NCBI RefSeq assembly: GCF_900142825.1
Contig: NZ_FRCH01000003.1
Coordinates: forward strand, 124,001-188,000
DNA: 64,000 nucleotides
Source of the DNA: Rhodanobacter sp. OK091
GTDB taxonomy: Bacteria; Pseudomonadota; Gammaproteobacteria; Xanthomonadales; Rhodanobacteraceae
Direction of reading: 5' to 3'
Program-made: the position numbers and the translations under genes
Notes under the pieces: model-generated
Databases searched by the model: none
What the model was told of the DNA's origin: nothing
The model's input: the letters and a program-made list of their open reading frames with translations, nothing else
Shown: in pieces, positions 17,310 to 25,517 of the stretch
How positions within the stretch are numbered: position 1 is the first letter of the stretch
Layout of the letters: every line of letters begins with the position of its first letter

Positions 17310-18113
17310 ATGACCCGACACACCCTCGACGATTTGCTGGCCATCATGGCGCGCCTGCGCGATCCCGAGCGGGGTTGCCCATGGGACGTGCAGCAGGATT
17401 TCGCATCCATCGCGGCCTACACGATCGAGGAAGCCTACGAAGTGGCCGACGCGATCGACCGCCGCGACTGGTCCGATCTGCGCGACGAGCTGGGCGATCT
17501 GCTGTTGCAGGTGGTGTTCCATTCGCAGATGGCGCAGGAGCAGGGGCTGTTCGATTTCGCCGATGTCGCCCATGCCATCAGCGCGAAGATGCAGCGTCGC
17601 CATCCGCATGTGTTCGGCGACGTGCGTTACGCGGATCTCGGCGAGCAGACGCGCGCGTGGGAAGACATCAAGACCACCGAGCGCGCGGACAAGGGTGAGT
17701 CGGCCGATGACAGTGCGTTGGCGGGTATTTCGGCGGGGCTGCCGGAGTGGAAGCGCGCGCTGAAACTGCAGCAACGCGCAGCCGGTACCGGTTTCGAGTG
17801 GACCGACCCGCAGCCGGTGCTGGCCAAGCTGGCCGAGGAAGTGGACGAGGTGCGTGCCGAGTTCCTCCATGGCGCCGACCCGGCGCGACTGGAGGACGAG
17901 ATCGGCGACGTGCTGTTCGTGATGGTGAATCTGGCGCGCCATGCCGGCGTCGATTTCTCGCGCGCTCTGCGGCATGCCAATGCCAAATTCGAACGGCGCT
18001 TCCGGCACATGGAGCAGCTGGCCGCTGCCGATGGTGGTGCGTTCAGCGAACGTACGCTCACCGAGCAGCAACAGCTATGGCAGCGCGCCAAGACTTCCGA
18101 GCGCAAACCCTGA
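17310..18113 (+). CDS. mazG: nucleoside triphosphate pyrophosphohydrolase MazG
   Basis: A 267-residue tandem MazG-fold protein. MazG hydrolyses NTPs and dNTPs to the monophosphate plus pyrophosphate. The N-terminal domain has CPWDVQQDF, TIEEAYEVADAI and the EL-GDLLLQVVFHSQMA helix with its Mg-binding Glu/Asp pattern. The C-terminal domain repeats it (KLAEEVDEVRAEF, EDEIGDVLFVMVNLAR). The ATG at 17310 gives the family start (MTRHTLDDLLAIM). The intergenic stretch before it is pyrimidine-rich with no strong ribosome site, so translation may depend on the upstream cysQ. Confidence 0.95.
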   Translation: MTRHTLDDLLAIMARLRDPERGCPWDVQQDFASIAAYTIEEAYEVADAIDRRDWSDLRDELGDLLLQVVFHSQMAQEQGLFDFADVAHAISAKMQRRHPHVFGDVRYADLGEQTRAWEDIKTTERADKGESADDSALAGISAGLPEWKRALKLQQRAAGTGFEWTDPQPVLAKLAEEVDEVRAEFLHGADPARLEDEIGDVLFVMVNLARHAGVDFSRALRHANAKFERRFRHMEQLAAADGGAFSERTLTEQQQLWQRAKTSERKP

Positions 18114-18175
18114 GCTTGCAACCTTTTTGCGGCCGGCGGCATCTCAAGCCTGTCGACAACCCAAGGAGAGTCACT

Positions 18176-18955
18176 ATGCGCCGTCTTTTCACCGCAGGCC
18201 TATTGCTTGCGCCGTTCGCTGCCTTCGCCGCCACCCCGTGCAAGTACGAGGCGCCGCGCAACCTCCAGCTCGATCTGGCCGGCGTGCGGGCCGTGCAGAT
18301 CGAACTGCACAGCCACGACCTGCACCTGACCGGCGGCGACAGCGCCCGGGGGCTCACCCTCACGGGCCGTGCCTGCGCCTCGGACAAGGGGGCGCTGGAC
18401 GGCTTGCAGGTCACCCAGCGGCGTCAGGGCGACCAGTTGCTGCTCGACATCGGCGGCGACAATCATTTTTCGATGAGCCTGTTCGGCAACTCCTACGCGA
18501 ATCTCGAAGTCACCGTGCAGCTGCCGGCGAATCTGCCGGTGACCTTGAGCGTGGGCTCTGGCGATGCCGATGTCAGCGGTGTGCAGCAACTGCAGAGCAA
18601 CGTCGGCTCGGGCGATCTACACGTGCGCCAGGTATCGGGCAAATTCGGCACCAGCGTGGGCTCCGGCGATGTCAACGCGACCGATATCGGCAGCCTGGAG
18701 CTGGGCTCGGTCGGCTCCGGCGACTTCAAGGCCGATGGCATCAAGGGCGATGCCAGGGTCGGCAGCATCGGCTCGGGCGATGTGGGGCTGCGCCAGGTCG
18801 GCGGCAGCGTGCGTGCCGATACGCTGGGGTCGGGCGATCTCACCGTGAGCGATGTGGGCGGCGATTTCAGCCTCGGCGCCAAGGGCAGCGGCGACGTCAA
18901 TCATTCCGGCGTGAAGGGCAAGGTCAGCGTGCCGCACGACAACGACGATGATTGA
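18176..18955 (+). CDS. secreted beta-strand repeat protein with seven GSGD repeats
   Basis: A 259-residue protein with a signal peptide (MRRLFTAGLLLAPFAAFA-A) and a strong AAGGAGAG ribosome site. From Val126 onward it carries seven units of about 20 residues, each headed by VGSGD, IGSGD, LGSGD or KGSGD. It ends in an acidic HDNDDD tail. The pattern matches the beta-solenoid of DUF4097/DUF2807-type 'putative adhesin' domains, where one turn is formed per repeat. Cellular role unknown; it is predicted periplasmic or outer-surface. It follows mazG by 62 bases but probably has its own transcription start. The family name rests on repeat style, not on a search. Confidence 0.8.
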   Translation: MRRLFTAGLLLAPFAAFAATPCKYEAPRNLQLDLAGVRAVQIELHSHDLHLTGGDSARGLTLTGRACASDKGALDGLQVTQRRQGDQLLLDIGGDNHFSMSLFGNSYANLEVTVQLPANLPVTLSVGSGDADVSGVQQLQSNVGSGDLHVRQVSGKFGTSVGSGDVNATDIGSLELGSVGSGDFKADGIKGDARVGSIGSGDVGLRQVGGSVRADTLGSGDLTVSDVGGDFSLGAKGSGDVNHSGVKGKVSVPHDNDDD

Positions 18956-18970
18956 TGGCTTTCTCTGAAT

Positions 18971-18996
18971 GTAGGAGCCCGCTCGCGGGCTCCTAC
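18971..18996. repeat. REP-like perfect palindrome (GTAGGAGCCCG type)
   Basis: A perfect inverted repeat with 11-bp arms (GTAGGAGCCCG / CGGGCTCCTAC) and a CTCG loop between convergent genes. It contains the stop codon of the downstream transporter. The same arm sequence recurs at 41388 and in a variant at 42991. It is likely a REP element that may also act as a bidirectional terminator or mRNA stabiliser. Confidence 0.8.
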
Positions 18997-20153
18997 ACTT
19001 GGAGCCAGCGCCAGGCGAGATACACCAGAGGCGCGCACACCAGCAGAAACGGGATCGATACCAGATGCAGCAGTCGCAGGCCATGCGGCTGCTTGGCCAG
19101 GCGTAGCGCGATCAGATTGGCCAGCGAGCCGATCGCCACGCCGAAGCCGCCCACGTTCACCGCGACCGCCAGCGCGATCGCATCCGGTGTGCGATCGAGC
19201 AGCAGCACGGTCGCCGGTACATTGCTGATCAGTTGCGAAGCGACGATGCCGCTGGCATACAAGGTCAACGGCTGGTTGAAGTCGAGGCGATCCAGCGCGT
19301 TGCGCACCAGCGGCAGTTCGGTGCCATGGCCCAGGCCCAGGAAAATCGCCGCGAACGTCAGCAGCAGCAACCAGTCGATCCGCGCCAGACTCGAACGCGC
19401 CAGCAGCGCGAACAGCACCAGCAGCAACCCGGCGCCCAGCGGCGCCCGGTGGTATTCCATCAGCAGCACCATGCCGGCCAGCGCGAGTACCGACCCGACG
19501 CCGAGCCGGATCGAAGTCAGCTGGCCATCGATCTTGTCCGGAGTCAGTGAGACCCGATCACGCGGCAGCCATAGCCAGGTGAATGCCGCCAACAGCACGA
19601 ACATCACCGTTGCCGCCGGCAGCATCGCCAGCACGAAATGCAGGAACGGCAGCTGCGAGTGCTGCCACAGCAACAGGTTTTGCGGGTTGCCGATCGGGCT
19701 CAAGGTGGAGCCCGCGTTCACCGCCAGCGCCTCCAATACCACCATGCGCAGCACGGGCAGATTCGAGATGCCGCCGATCGCCAGCGTCAACGGCACGATC
19801 AGGAACAGGCTCACGTCGTTGGTCAGCACCATCGACAGCAACGCCGTCGCCGCCACCAGCAGGAGACCAAGACTGCGCAGCGAATGCGCCCGCGCCGCCA
19901 CGGCGGCCGCCGCGTGCTGCACCAGCCCGCTGTCGCAGATGCCCTGGATCGCGATCAGCAGTCCCATCAGGCCGGCCAGCGTGGGCAACTGCAGCCAGTG
20001 GCGGTAGTTCGCCAGCGGCTGCGGGTCGAGCACGGCCAACGCGATCGTCAGCGCGGCGAACAGCAGCAACAGCCATTCGGCCTGCAGTTTTTGTACCCAA
20101 GACGATGACTTGCCGGACGATAACGTGCCGAATGACGGCTTCGCATCACTCAT
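18993..20153 (-). CDS. ArsB/NhaD (SLC13-like) superfamily anion transporter
   Basis: A 386-residue integral membrane protein with about ten to eleven hydrophobic segments. Two repeat signatures of the ion-transporter superfamily are visible: the first half has VLTNDVSLFLIVPL followed by NAGSTLSPIGNPQNLLLW, and the second half has SNVPATVLLLDRTPD followed by NVGGFGVAIGSLAN. This Asn-Pro/Gly pattern is typical of re-entrant hairpins in ArsB, NhaD and citrate/dicarboxylate carriers. The substrate cannot be told from sequence; no arsenic genes are nearby. It is 26 bases downstream of the GST gene in the same direction, so the two may be co-transcribed. Confidence 0.82.
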   Translation of the reverse strand: MSDAKPSFGTLSSGKSSSWVQKLQAEWLLLLFAALTIALAVLDPQPLANYRHWLQLPTLAGLMGLLIAIQGICDSGLVQHAAAAVAARAHSLRSLGLLLVAATALLSMVLTNDVSLFLIVPLTLAIGGISNLPVLRMVVLEALAVNAGSTLSPIGNPQNLLLWQHSQLPFLHFVLAMLPAATVMFVLLAAFTWLWLPRDRVSLTPDKIDGQLTSIRLGVGSVLALAGMVLLMEYHRAPLGAGLLLVLFALLARSSLARIDWLLLLTFAAIFLGLGHGTELPLVRNALDRLDFNQPLTLYASGIVASQLISNVPATVLLLDRTPDAIALAVAVNVGGFGVAIGSLANLIALRLAKQPHGLRLLHLVSIPFLLVCAPLVYLAWRWLQV

Positions 20154-20179
20154 GCGTCAGCACCCGGCCGACACGCACA

Positions 20180-20809
20180 TCACCACTCGCTCAATCCTTC
20201 GACTTCGTAAAGCTTCTGCCAGCTCGGGCGGGCGCGCACCAGGTCGGCCAGCCGCTTCAGCGCAGGCCACTCGGTCGCCGGACGCGGCATGTTGCGCGAC
20301 CAGCGCATCAGCATGGTCAGCAACAGGTCGGCGCCGGAGAATTCCTGGCCGAGCAGGTAGGGGCCATGGGCCGCGAGTTGCGCATTCAGCAGAACCCACA
20401 CGCCTTCGATCTTGTGCTGCAAAGCGGCGTGCACTTCAGGCGTGTGCTCCGCTGCGCCCAGTTCGGACGGATAGAACCAGAAGCGGTACGTCGCCATCAG
20501 CGTATTGCTGAGATAGACGACCCACTGCTGCCACGCCTCGCGCTCGGGCGTACCTGGTGCGGGTGCCAGTTTCGCTTCCGGATGGCGCTCTGCCAGCATC
20601 ATCAACAGTGCCGCCGATTCCGATAGCGGCCGTCCGTCGATCACCAGCGTCGGCACCACGCCGCGCGGATTGAGCTTCAGATAAGCCGGATCGCGCTGCG
20701 CCTTGGCGTCGAAATCGACCAGCCGCAATTCATGCGGCGCGCCGATCTCCAGCAGCGCCAGATGCACCACCATGCTGGCGGTGCCGGGGGAGTAATAAAG
20801 CGTATACAT
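20180..20809 (-). CDS. glutathione S-transferase family protein
   Basis: A 209-residue cytosolic GST with an N-terminal thioredoxin-like domain (YTLYYSPGTASMVVHLALLE; VVPTLVIDGRPLSESAALLMML, containing the cis-Pro of VPTL and the glutathione-binding Glu-Ser) and an all-helical C-terminal domain with the GADLLLTMLMRW capping motif. Ser7 or Ser12 in the first loop is the likely glutathione-activating residue, as in beta/theta-like classes. The substrate is unknown. It lies 44 bases after the YbbP-like permease. Confidence 0.88.
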   Translation of the reverse strand: MYTLYYSPGTASMVVHLALLEIGAPHELRLVDFDAKAQRDPAYLKLNPRGVVPTLVIDGRPLSESAALLMMLAERHPEAKLAPAPGTPEREAWQQWVVYLSNTLMATYRFWFYPSELGAAEHTPEVHAALQHKIEGVWVLLNAQLAAHGPYLLGQEFSGADLLLTMLMRWSRNMPRPATEWPALKRLADLVRARPSWQKLYEVEGLSEW

Positions 20810-20853
20810 GCGATGTCCTCAGCGTGTTCGGCACACGCGATCTTGGCGGTGGC

Positions 20854-23337
20854 TCACCCTTCGCGCAACAGGCGCATCGGCGAAGTCCTCGTCACCTTCC
20901 GTGTGCCGGCCAGCCCCAGCAGCATCACCACGAAGGCAGCGCCGAGCGCAGCGAACACAAGCGGCCACAAGGGCGGCACGAAGCCGTTGATGTGGAACAC
21001 GGCATGGCCCAGCCACAGGCCGGCTCCGGCGGCACCGAGTGCGGCGGTGAGGCCGGCGACCAGGCCGAGCAAGGCGAATTCGCAGGCGGCGGCGACGCGC
21101 AATTGGTTGCGGCGTGCGCCGAGTGTGCGCAGCAACGCGGCCTCGTGTCGGCGTTCGGCCGCGCTGGCGGCGAGTGCAGCGGCCAACACCAGAGCGCCGG
21201 CTAGCAGGCTGAAGCCGAGGATCCAGCGCACGGCGTTGCCGACGCGATCGACGATCTCGCGGACCCGGTCGAGCAGCGAGTCGACGTCGACCAGGCTGAG
21301 ATTGGAATAATCGCGCGACAGCTGCGCCAACTGGGTGGCATGGCCGCGCGCCAGGTGGAAGCTGGCCAGCCAGGTATGCGGCAGGTCGCCGGCATGGGCC
21401 GGATCGAGCAGCAGGAAGAAGTTGACCCGGAACGAACTCCAGTCGACCTTGCGCACGCTGCCGACCTTCGCGTCGATGCTGCCTTCACCGACGTTGAAAC
21501 TCAGCGTGTCGCCCACCTTCAGCGCAAACATGTCGCGCCACATGGTGTCGATCGACACTTCGGCCTGGGCCGGATGCGCGCCTTGCCACTGGCCGGCGAT
21601 CACCTGATTCGACGGCGGCAAGGCATCGGTCCACGACAGTCGCAACTGCCGGTCCGCCCAGTCTTTCGCGCGTTCGTCGGCGAATTGCAGCCGGTCGATC
21701 GGCTGGCCGTTGATCGCGGTGAGCTTGCCTACCGCCAGCGGCAGCATGTTGAGCTGGTCGCCGCCGATATGGGCCAGGTCGCGTTCGAAGCCGACACGCT
21801 GGTCGTCCTGCAGATTCAGTGCAAACCAGTTGGGCGTATTCGCCGGCAGTTCCTGACGCCAGCCTTGCAGCAGGGCAGGCGCGACGATCGCCAGCAACAG
21901 CAGCGCGCACAGGCCGAGACTGAGCGCGGTGGCCTGGATCAGGCTCAGCGTGCGCCGCCGTGCCAGCGCAGCGAGGCCGAGTCGCAGCGCCGGATGGGCG
22001 CCGGGAGCGATGCTTCGTGCCAGCCACAGCAACAAAGCCGCCAGAAGCGCAGCGATCACCGCCACGCCGAGCAGGCTGGCGGCGAGGATGCCGGCCAGCT
22101 GTAGCGAGCTGCTCTGGCTCCAGATCAGGCCCAGCGCGACCAGAACAGGAATCAGATACAGCAAGTCGAAGCGCCGCACACGCCGCGTCACACTCTGGCG
22201 GAAGACCGCCACCGGGGACACTTCGGCCAGTCGCGCCAGCGGCGGCAATGCAAAGCCGACCAGCACGGCGATGCCCATCGCCGCGGCGCCGAACGACGGT
22301 GCCAGCGGCAGCACGGTCGGCAGGCTGCCGAACAATTGGCTGGCGAACAGCCACGCCAGCTGTGCCAGCCCAAGCGCCAGCAGCAGGCCTAGCGTCGCCG
22401 CCGGCAGCGCGAGCGCGCCGAGTGTGCCTAGCAACAGACCCAGCACACGCCGGCGTGACGTACCCAGCGCGCGCAGCAGCGCAACCTCCGATACCTTGCG
22501 CCGCGCATAGCGTTGCGCGGACAGCGCAATGGCGATGCCGGCCAGCAGCGCCGACAGCAACGCGGTCAGGCGCAGGAACGCGCCGGCCCGATCGAATGAC
22601 GTACGCATGCGTTCCTGGGTTTGTTCCGGCGTGATCAGCTCGGCACCTTGCGGCAACGCCGTCGACTGCGCCCAATCGCGCCAGCCCTGCACGGCTGCGG
22701 GTTCGCCCGCCAGCAGCAGGCGATGGCGGGCACGGCTGCCGGTGCCAAGCAGGCCGGCTTTTTCGGCATCGACCAGATTCATCAGCGCGCGCGGCGCCAG
22801 CGCGAACAACTCGCCGCCGTCGGGCTGGCGCAGCAGTTCGGCGGTGATGACCAGATCTCGCCCGCCCAGTTGCAGGGCCTGGCCTACTTTCAGATTCAGT
22901 GCGACCAGTGCGCGGTGATCGAGATAGACCTCGCCTGCGGCCGGCGCATGACCGTTGTAGGAGCGTCCATGTGCGTCGCCCAGCTCCAGTGTGCCGCGCA
23001 ATGGATAATGTGGGTCGGTCGCCTGCACGTCGAGCAGCTGGGTCTGCTGATGGGCGAATGCCACGCTGGGAAAGCTGGCTGTTTGCGTGATCTTCAGGCC
23101 GCGCTGCCTGGCCTCGGTAATGAAGGTTTCCGGCACGGTCTGCGGTGACGACACGCCGATATCGCCGCCGATCAGTTCGGCGGCGCTGGCCAGCATGCCG
23201 CGCTCGATCCGGGTCGACAGCGTGGCGACCACGCCCAGCGCGACTACCGCCAGCACCAGCGATGCAGCCAGCGTACGCAGCTCCGGCAAGTGCCATTCGC
23301 GGCGCAAGGTGCGCAAGGCGAGCAGCAGCATCTTCAT
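20854..23337 (-). CDS. ybbP: YbbP-like FtsX-family ABC permease
   Basis: An 827-residue permease with a first membrane segment near residues 20-42, a long periplasmic domain, and two FtsX-type blocks of three to four helices (around residues 250-430 and 700-820). Its start overlaps the ybbA stop by ATGA. YbbA-YbbP belongs to the type VII (MacB-like) ABC class whose members move lipids or lipoproteins or transmit force rather than import nutrients. The adjacent divergent tesA gene reproduces the gene order known from Escherichia coli, which supports the name. The precise substrate is unknown. Confidence 0.9.
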   Translation of the reverse strand: MKMLLLALRTLRREWHLPELRTLAASLVLAVVALGVVATLSTRIERGMLASAAELIGGDIGVSSPQTVPETFITEARQRGLKITQTASFPSVAFAHQQTQLLDVQATDPHYPLRGTLELGDAHGRSYNGHAPAAGEVYLDHRALVALNLKVGQALQLGGRDLVITAELLRQPDGGELFALAPRALMNLVDAEKAGLLGTGSRARHRLLLAGEPAAVQGWRDWAQSTALPQGAELITPEQTQERMRTSFDRAGAFLRLTALLSALLAGIAIALSAQRYARRKVSEVALLRALGTSRRRVLGLLLGTLGALALPAATLGLLLALGLAQLAWLFASQLFGSLPTVLPLAPSFGAAAMGIAVLVGFALPPLARLAEVSPVAVFRQSVTRRVRRFDLLYLIPVLVALGLIWSQSSSLQLAGILAASLLGVAVIAALLAALLLWLARSIAPGAHPALRLGLAALARRRTLSLIQATALSLGLCALLLLAIVAPALLQGWRQELPANTPNWFALNLQDDQRVGFERDLAHIGGDQLNMLPLAVGKLTAINGQPIDRLQFADERAKDWADRQLRLSWTDALPPSNQVIAGQWQGAHPAQAEVSIDTMWRDMFALKVGDTLSFNVGEGSIDAKVGSVRKVDWSSFRVNFFLLLDPAHAGDLPHTWLASFHLARGHATQLAQLSRDYSNLSLVDVDSLLDRVREIVDRVGNAVRWILGFSLLAGALVLAAALAASAAERRHEAALLRTLGARRNQLRVAAACEFALLGLVAGLTAALGAAGAGLWLGHAVFHINGFVPPLWPLVFAALGAAFVVMLLGLAGTRKVTRTSPMRLLREG

Positions 23338-24035
23338 GCGTGTTCGCTCGCGTGGGGTGTGACGACGCGGCCCTCTTCCAGTTCTATTCGGCTATCGCAG
23401 CGCGCGGCCAGCGCAGCATCGTGGGTTACCAGCACCAGCGTGGTGCGGTGATCTCGGTTCAGCGCAAACAGCAGGTCGCAGACATGGTGGCCGGTGCGCT
23501 GATCGAGGTTGCCGGTGGGCTCGTCGGCAAACAGCACGCGGGGGCCATGCACGAACGCGCGGGCGATCGCCACGCGCTGTTGCTCGCCGCCGGAAAGCTG
23601 GGCCGGATAATGCCGGCGTCGCGGGGTCAGCCCGACGGCGTCGAGCGCTTCGCGTGCGCGTTGCCGCGCTGCGCTGCTGCCTTCCAGCTCCAGCGGCAGC
23701 ATCACGTTTTCCTCGGCGGTGAGCGCAGGCAGTAGATGGAACGACTGGAACACGAAACCGACCAGCCGGCGGCGCAGATCGGCACGCGCCTCTTCGTCCA
23801 ACTGCTCCAGCGCATGACCGTGCAGTGCGATGTGGCCGGTGTCCGGCGTGTCCAGTCCCGCCAGCAAGCCGAGCAAGGTGGTCTTGCCGGAGCCGGAAGC
23901 ACCGACGATGGCGAAGCTCTCGCCCTGCGGAATCCGTAGGCTGACCTTGCTGAGGATTTCCAGTCTCCCCTCGGGACCGCTGACCGACTTGCTAACATCG
24001 CAGGCCTCAAGAAGAGGACGGAAAGAATCACTCAT
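23334..24035 (-). CDS. ybbA: YbbA-like ABC transporter ATP-binding protein
   Basis: A 233-residue ABC ATPase of the LolD/MacB type. Walker A is [11 protein letters not shown], the Q-loop is [13 protein letters not shown], the signature is [14 protein letters not shown], Walker B is [12 protein letters not shown] and the switch His is in LVTHD. The ATG at 24035 is the start because [10 protein letters not shown] precedes a normal N-terminus; a longer reading frame would run antisense through tesA. Its start codon overlaps the tesA start codon on the other strand by two bases, so each promoter must lie inside the coding sequence of the other gene. Confidence 0.94.
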   Translation of the reverse strand: MSDSFRPLLEACDVSKSVSGPEGRLEILSKVSLRIPQGESFAIVGASGSGKTTLLGLLAGLDTPDTGHIALHGHALEQLDEEARADLRRRLVGFVFQSFHLLPALTAEENVMLPLELEGSSAARQRAREALDAVGLTPRRRHYPAQLSGGEQQRVAIARAFVHGPRVLFADEPTGNLDQRTGHHVCDLLFALNRDHRTTLVLVTHDAALAARCDSRIELEEGRVVTPHASEHA

Positions 24036-24645
24036 GCGTCGATGCCTATGGTTATTGGTCTTTCTGTGCGGCATCGGCAGCGCCCAGGCGGCGGCGCCGA
24101 AAACCGTGCTGGTGCTGGGTGACTCGTTGTCCGCCGCACACAACATACCGGTGGAGTCCGGCTGGGTGCACCTGCTGGACGTGCGTCTTGGCAAGATGGT
24201 GCCGAAGTGGACCGCGATCAATGCCAGCATCAGTGGCGAAACCTCGTTGAGCGGCCGCAACCGCCTGCCGGCCCTGCTGACCAAGTACCGTCCGGCGATT
24301 TTGGTGCTGGAGCTGGGCGCCAACGACGGTTTGCGCGGTCTGCCGTTGCCGGCCCTGCGCGACAACCTCACTGCCATGATCGAACAGGCGCAGCAGGCGA
24401 AGGTGCGGGTACTGCTGGTCGGTATCGAACTGCCGGTGAACTATGGTCCGCAGTACCGTGACGGCCTGCGCGCGGTTTACGCGGACCTGGCCCGAACCCG
24501 GCGCACCGCGCTGGTGCCGTTCCTGCTGGAGGGCATCGCACTCGATCCTGCATTGATGCAGGACGATGGCCTGCATCCGGTGGCCAGCGCCGAGCCGCGT
24601 GTGCTGGATATCGTGTGGAAGCAGCTGCAGCCGCTGCTGCAATGA
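24034..24645 (+). CDS. tesA: TesA-type periplasmic thioesterase/arylesterase
   Basis: A 203-residue SGNH hydrolase with a signal peptide ([20 protein letters not shown]). Block I is GDSLSAAHN with the nucleophile Ser31, block III is GANDG, and the catalytic pair is in DDGLHP (Asp178, His181). E. coli TesA is acyl-CoA thioesterase I/lysophospholipase L1 and acts in the periplasm. The start at 24034 gives a proper signal peptide. Divergence from ybbA with overlapping start codons is part of the conserved tesA-ybbA-ybbP arrangement. Confidence 0.93.
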   Translation: MRRCLWLLVFLCGIGSAQAAAPKTVLVLGDSLSAAHNIPVESGWVHLLDVRLGKMVPKWTAINASISGETSLSGRNRLPALLTKYRPAILVLELGANDGLRGLPLPALRDNLTAMIEQAQQAKVRVLLVGIELPVNYGPQYRDGLRAVYADLARTRRTALVPFLLEGIALDPALMQDDGLHPVASAEPRVLDIVWKQLQPLLQ

Positions 24646-24649
24646 CCTT

Positions 24650-24666
24650 AGAACCCAACGGGTTCT
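24650..24666 (+). terminator. hairpin just after tesA
   Basis: A 7-bp stem (agaaccc / gggttct) with an AAC loop begins four bases after the tesA stop codon. The downstream sequence is only moderately T-rich (gatttt about 16 bases on), so it is a weak terminator candidate. Confidence 0.35.
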
Positions 24667-24717
24667 GAATCGTCCGTTCCCGATTTTCACGCTAGCCTCA
24701 CCCTCAAAAAGGTTATC

Positions 24718-24735
24718 TCTTCACATATGTGAAGA
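24718..24735. promoter_or_regulatory. 18-bp perfect palindrome before the OmpR-type regulator
   Basis: TCTTCACATATGTGAAGA is a perfect palindrome ending 22 bases before the start codon of the response regulator. It is A+T-rich and stands out from its GC-rich surroundings. It looks like the binding site of a dimeric regulator, possibly the downstream regulator itself. A +/-10 promoter position cannot be fixed by eye. Confidence 0.6.
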
Positions 24736-24757
24736 TCCCTGATGTGAGGACGACGAT

Positions 24758-25489
24758 ATGACCGTACATGACGAGCAAGCGGGACTGATTCTTCTGGTCG
24801 AAGACAACCGCCAGATCGCCGAGATGGTGGGCGAGTTCCTCGAACGGCGCGGCTACTCCGTCGATTACGCGGCCGATGGCGTCAGCGGCCTGCATCTGGC
24901 GGTGTCCAACAGTTATGACGTGATCGTGCTGGACTTGATGCTGCCGGGGCTGGACGGGCTGGAAGTCTGCCGCAAGCTGCGCCGGGAAGCGAAGAAATCC
25001 ACTCCAGTGCTGATGTTGACCGCGCGCGACACGCTGGAGGACAAGCTGGTGGGCTTGGAGGCGGGTGCCGACGATTATCTGGTGAAGCCGTTCGAAGTAC
25101 GCGAGCTCGAGGCCCGCCTGCGCGCGCTGATCCGCCGCGACCGCCGCCAGGTGTCCACCGAGGTGCTCACGGTGGGCGACATGACCCTGGATACCGCCAC
25201 ACTGCGCCTGACCCGCGACGGCCAAGAGCTGACCGTGTCGCCGATCGGGCTGAAGCTGCTGGCGATCCTGATGCGCGAATCGCCGCGGGTAGTCAGCCGG
25301 CGCGATATCGAGCGGGAGATCTGGGGCGATACGCTGCCCGATTCGGACACTTTGCGCTCGCATCTGTACAACCTGCGCCGGGTCATAGACAAACCCTTCG
25401 CACATCCCCTGCTACACACCATCCATTCGGCTGGTTACCGCCTTGCGGACCTGGAATCGGAAGTGGCTTCGACGACACAGACAGCCTGA
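24758..25489 (+). CDS. OmpR/PhoB-type response regulator
   Basis: A 243-residue two-domain regulator. The receiver has the acidic pair in LVEDN, phosphoacceptor Asp59 (VIVLDLMLPGLDG), a Thr in MLTARD and Lys110 (YLVKPFEV). The C-terminal winged helix runs from about residue 135 (LTVGDMTLDT) with ESPRVVSRRDIEREIWG and the DTLRSHLYNLRRVID recognition helix. A TGAGGA ribosome site precedes the ATG. It is 28 bases upstream of a sensor kinase gene and forms a two-component pair with it. The target genes are not known; the palindrome upstream suggests autoregulation. Confidence 0.93.
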   Translation: MTVHDEQAGLILLVEDNRQIAEMVGEFLERRGYSVDYAADGVSGLHLAVSNSYDVIVLDLMLPGLDGLEVCRKLRREAKKSTPVLMLTARDTLEDKLVGLEAGADDYLVKPFEVRELEARLRALIRRDRRQVSTEVLTVGDMTLDTATLRLTRDGQELTVSPIGLKLLAILMRESPRVVSRRDIEREIWGDTLPDSDTLRSHLYNLRRVIDKPFAHPLLHTIHSAGYRLADLESEVASTTQTA

Positions 25490-25517
25490 CATTGCTGCGA
25501 CTGGGCGAAAACATGTA

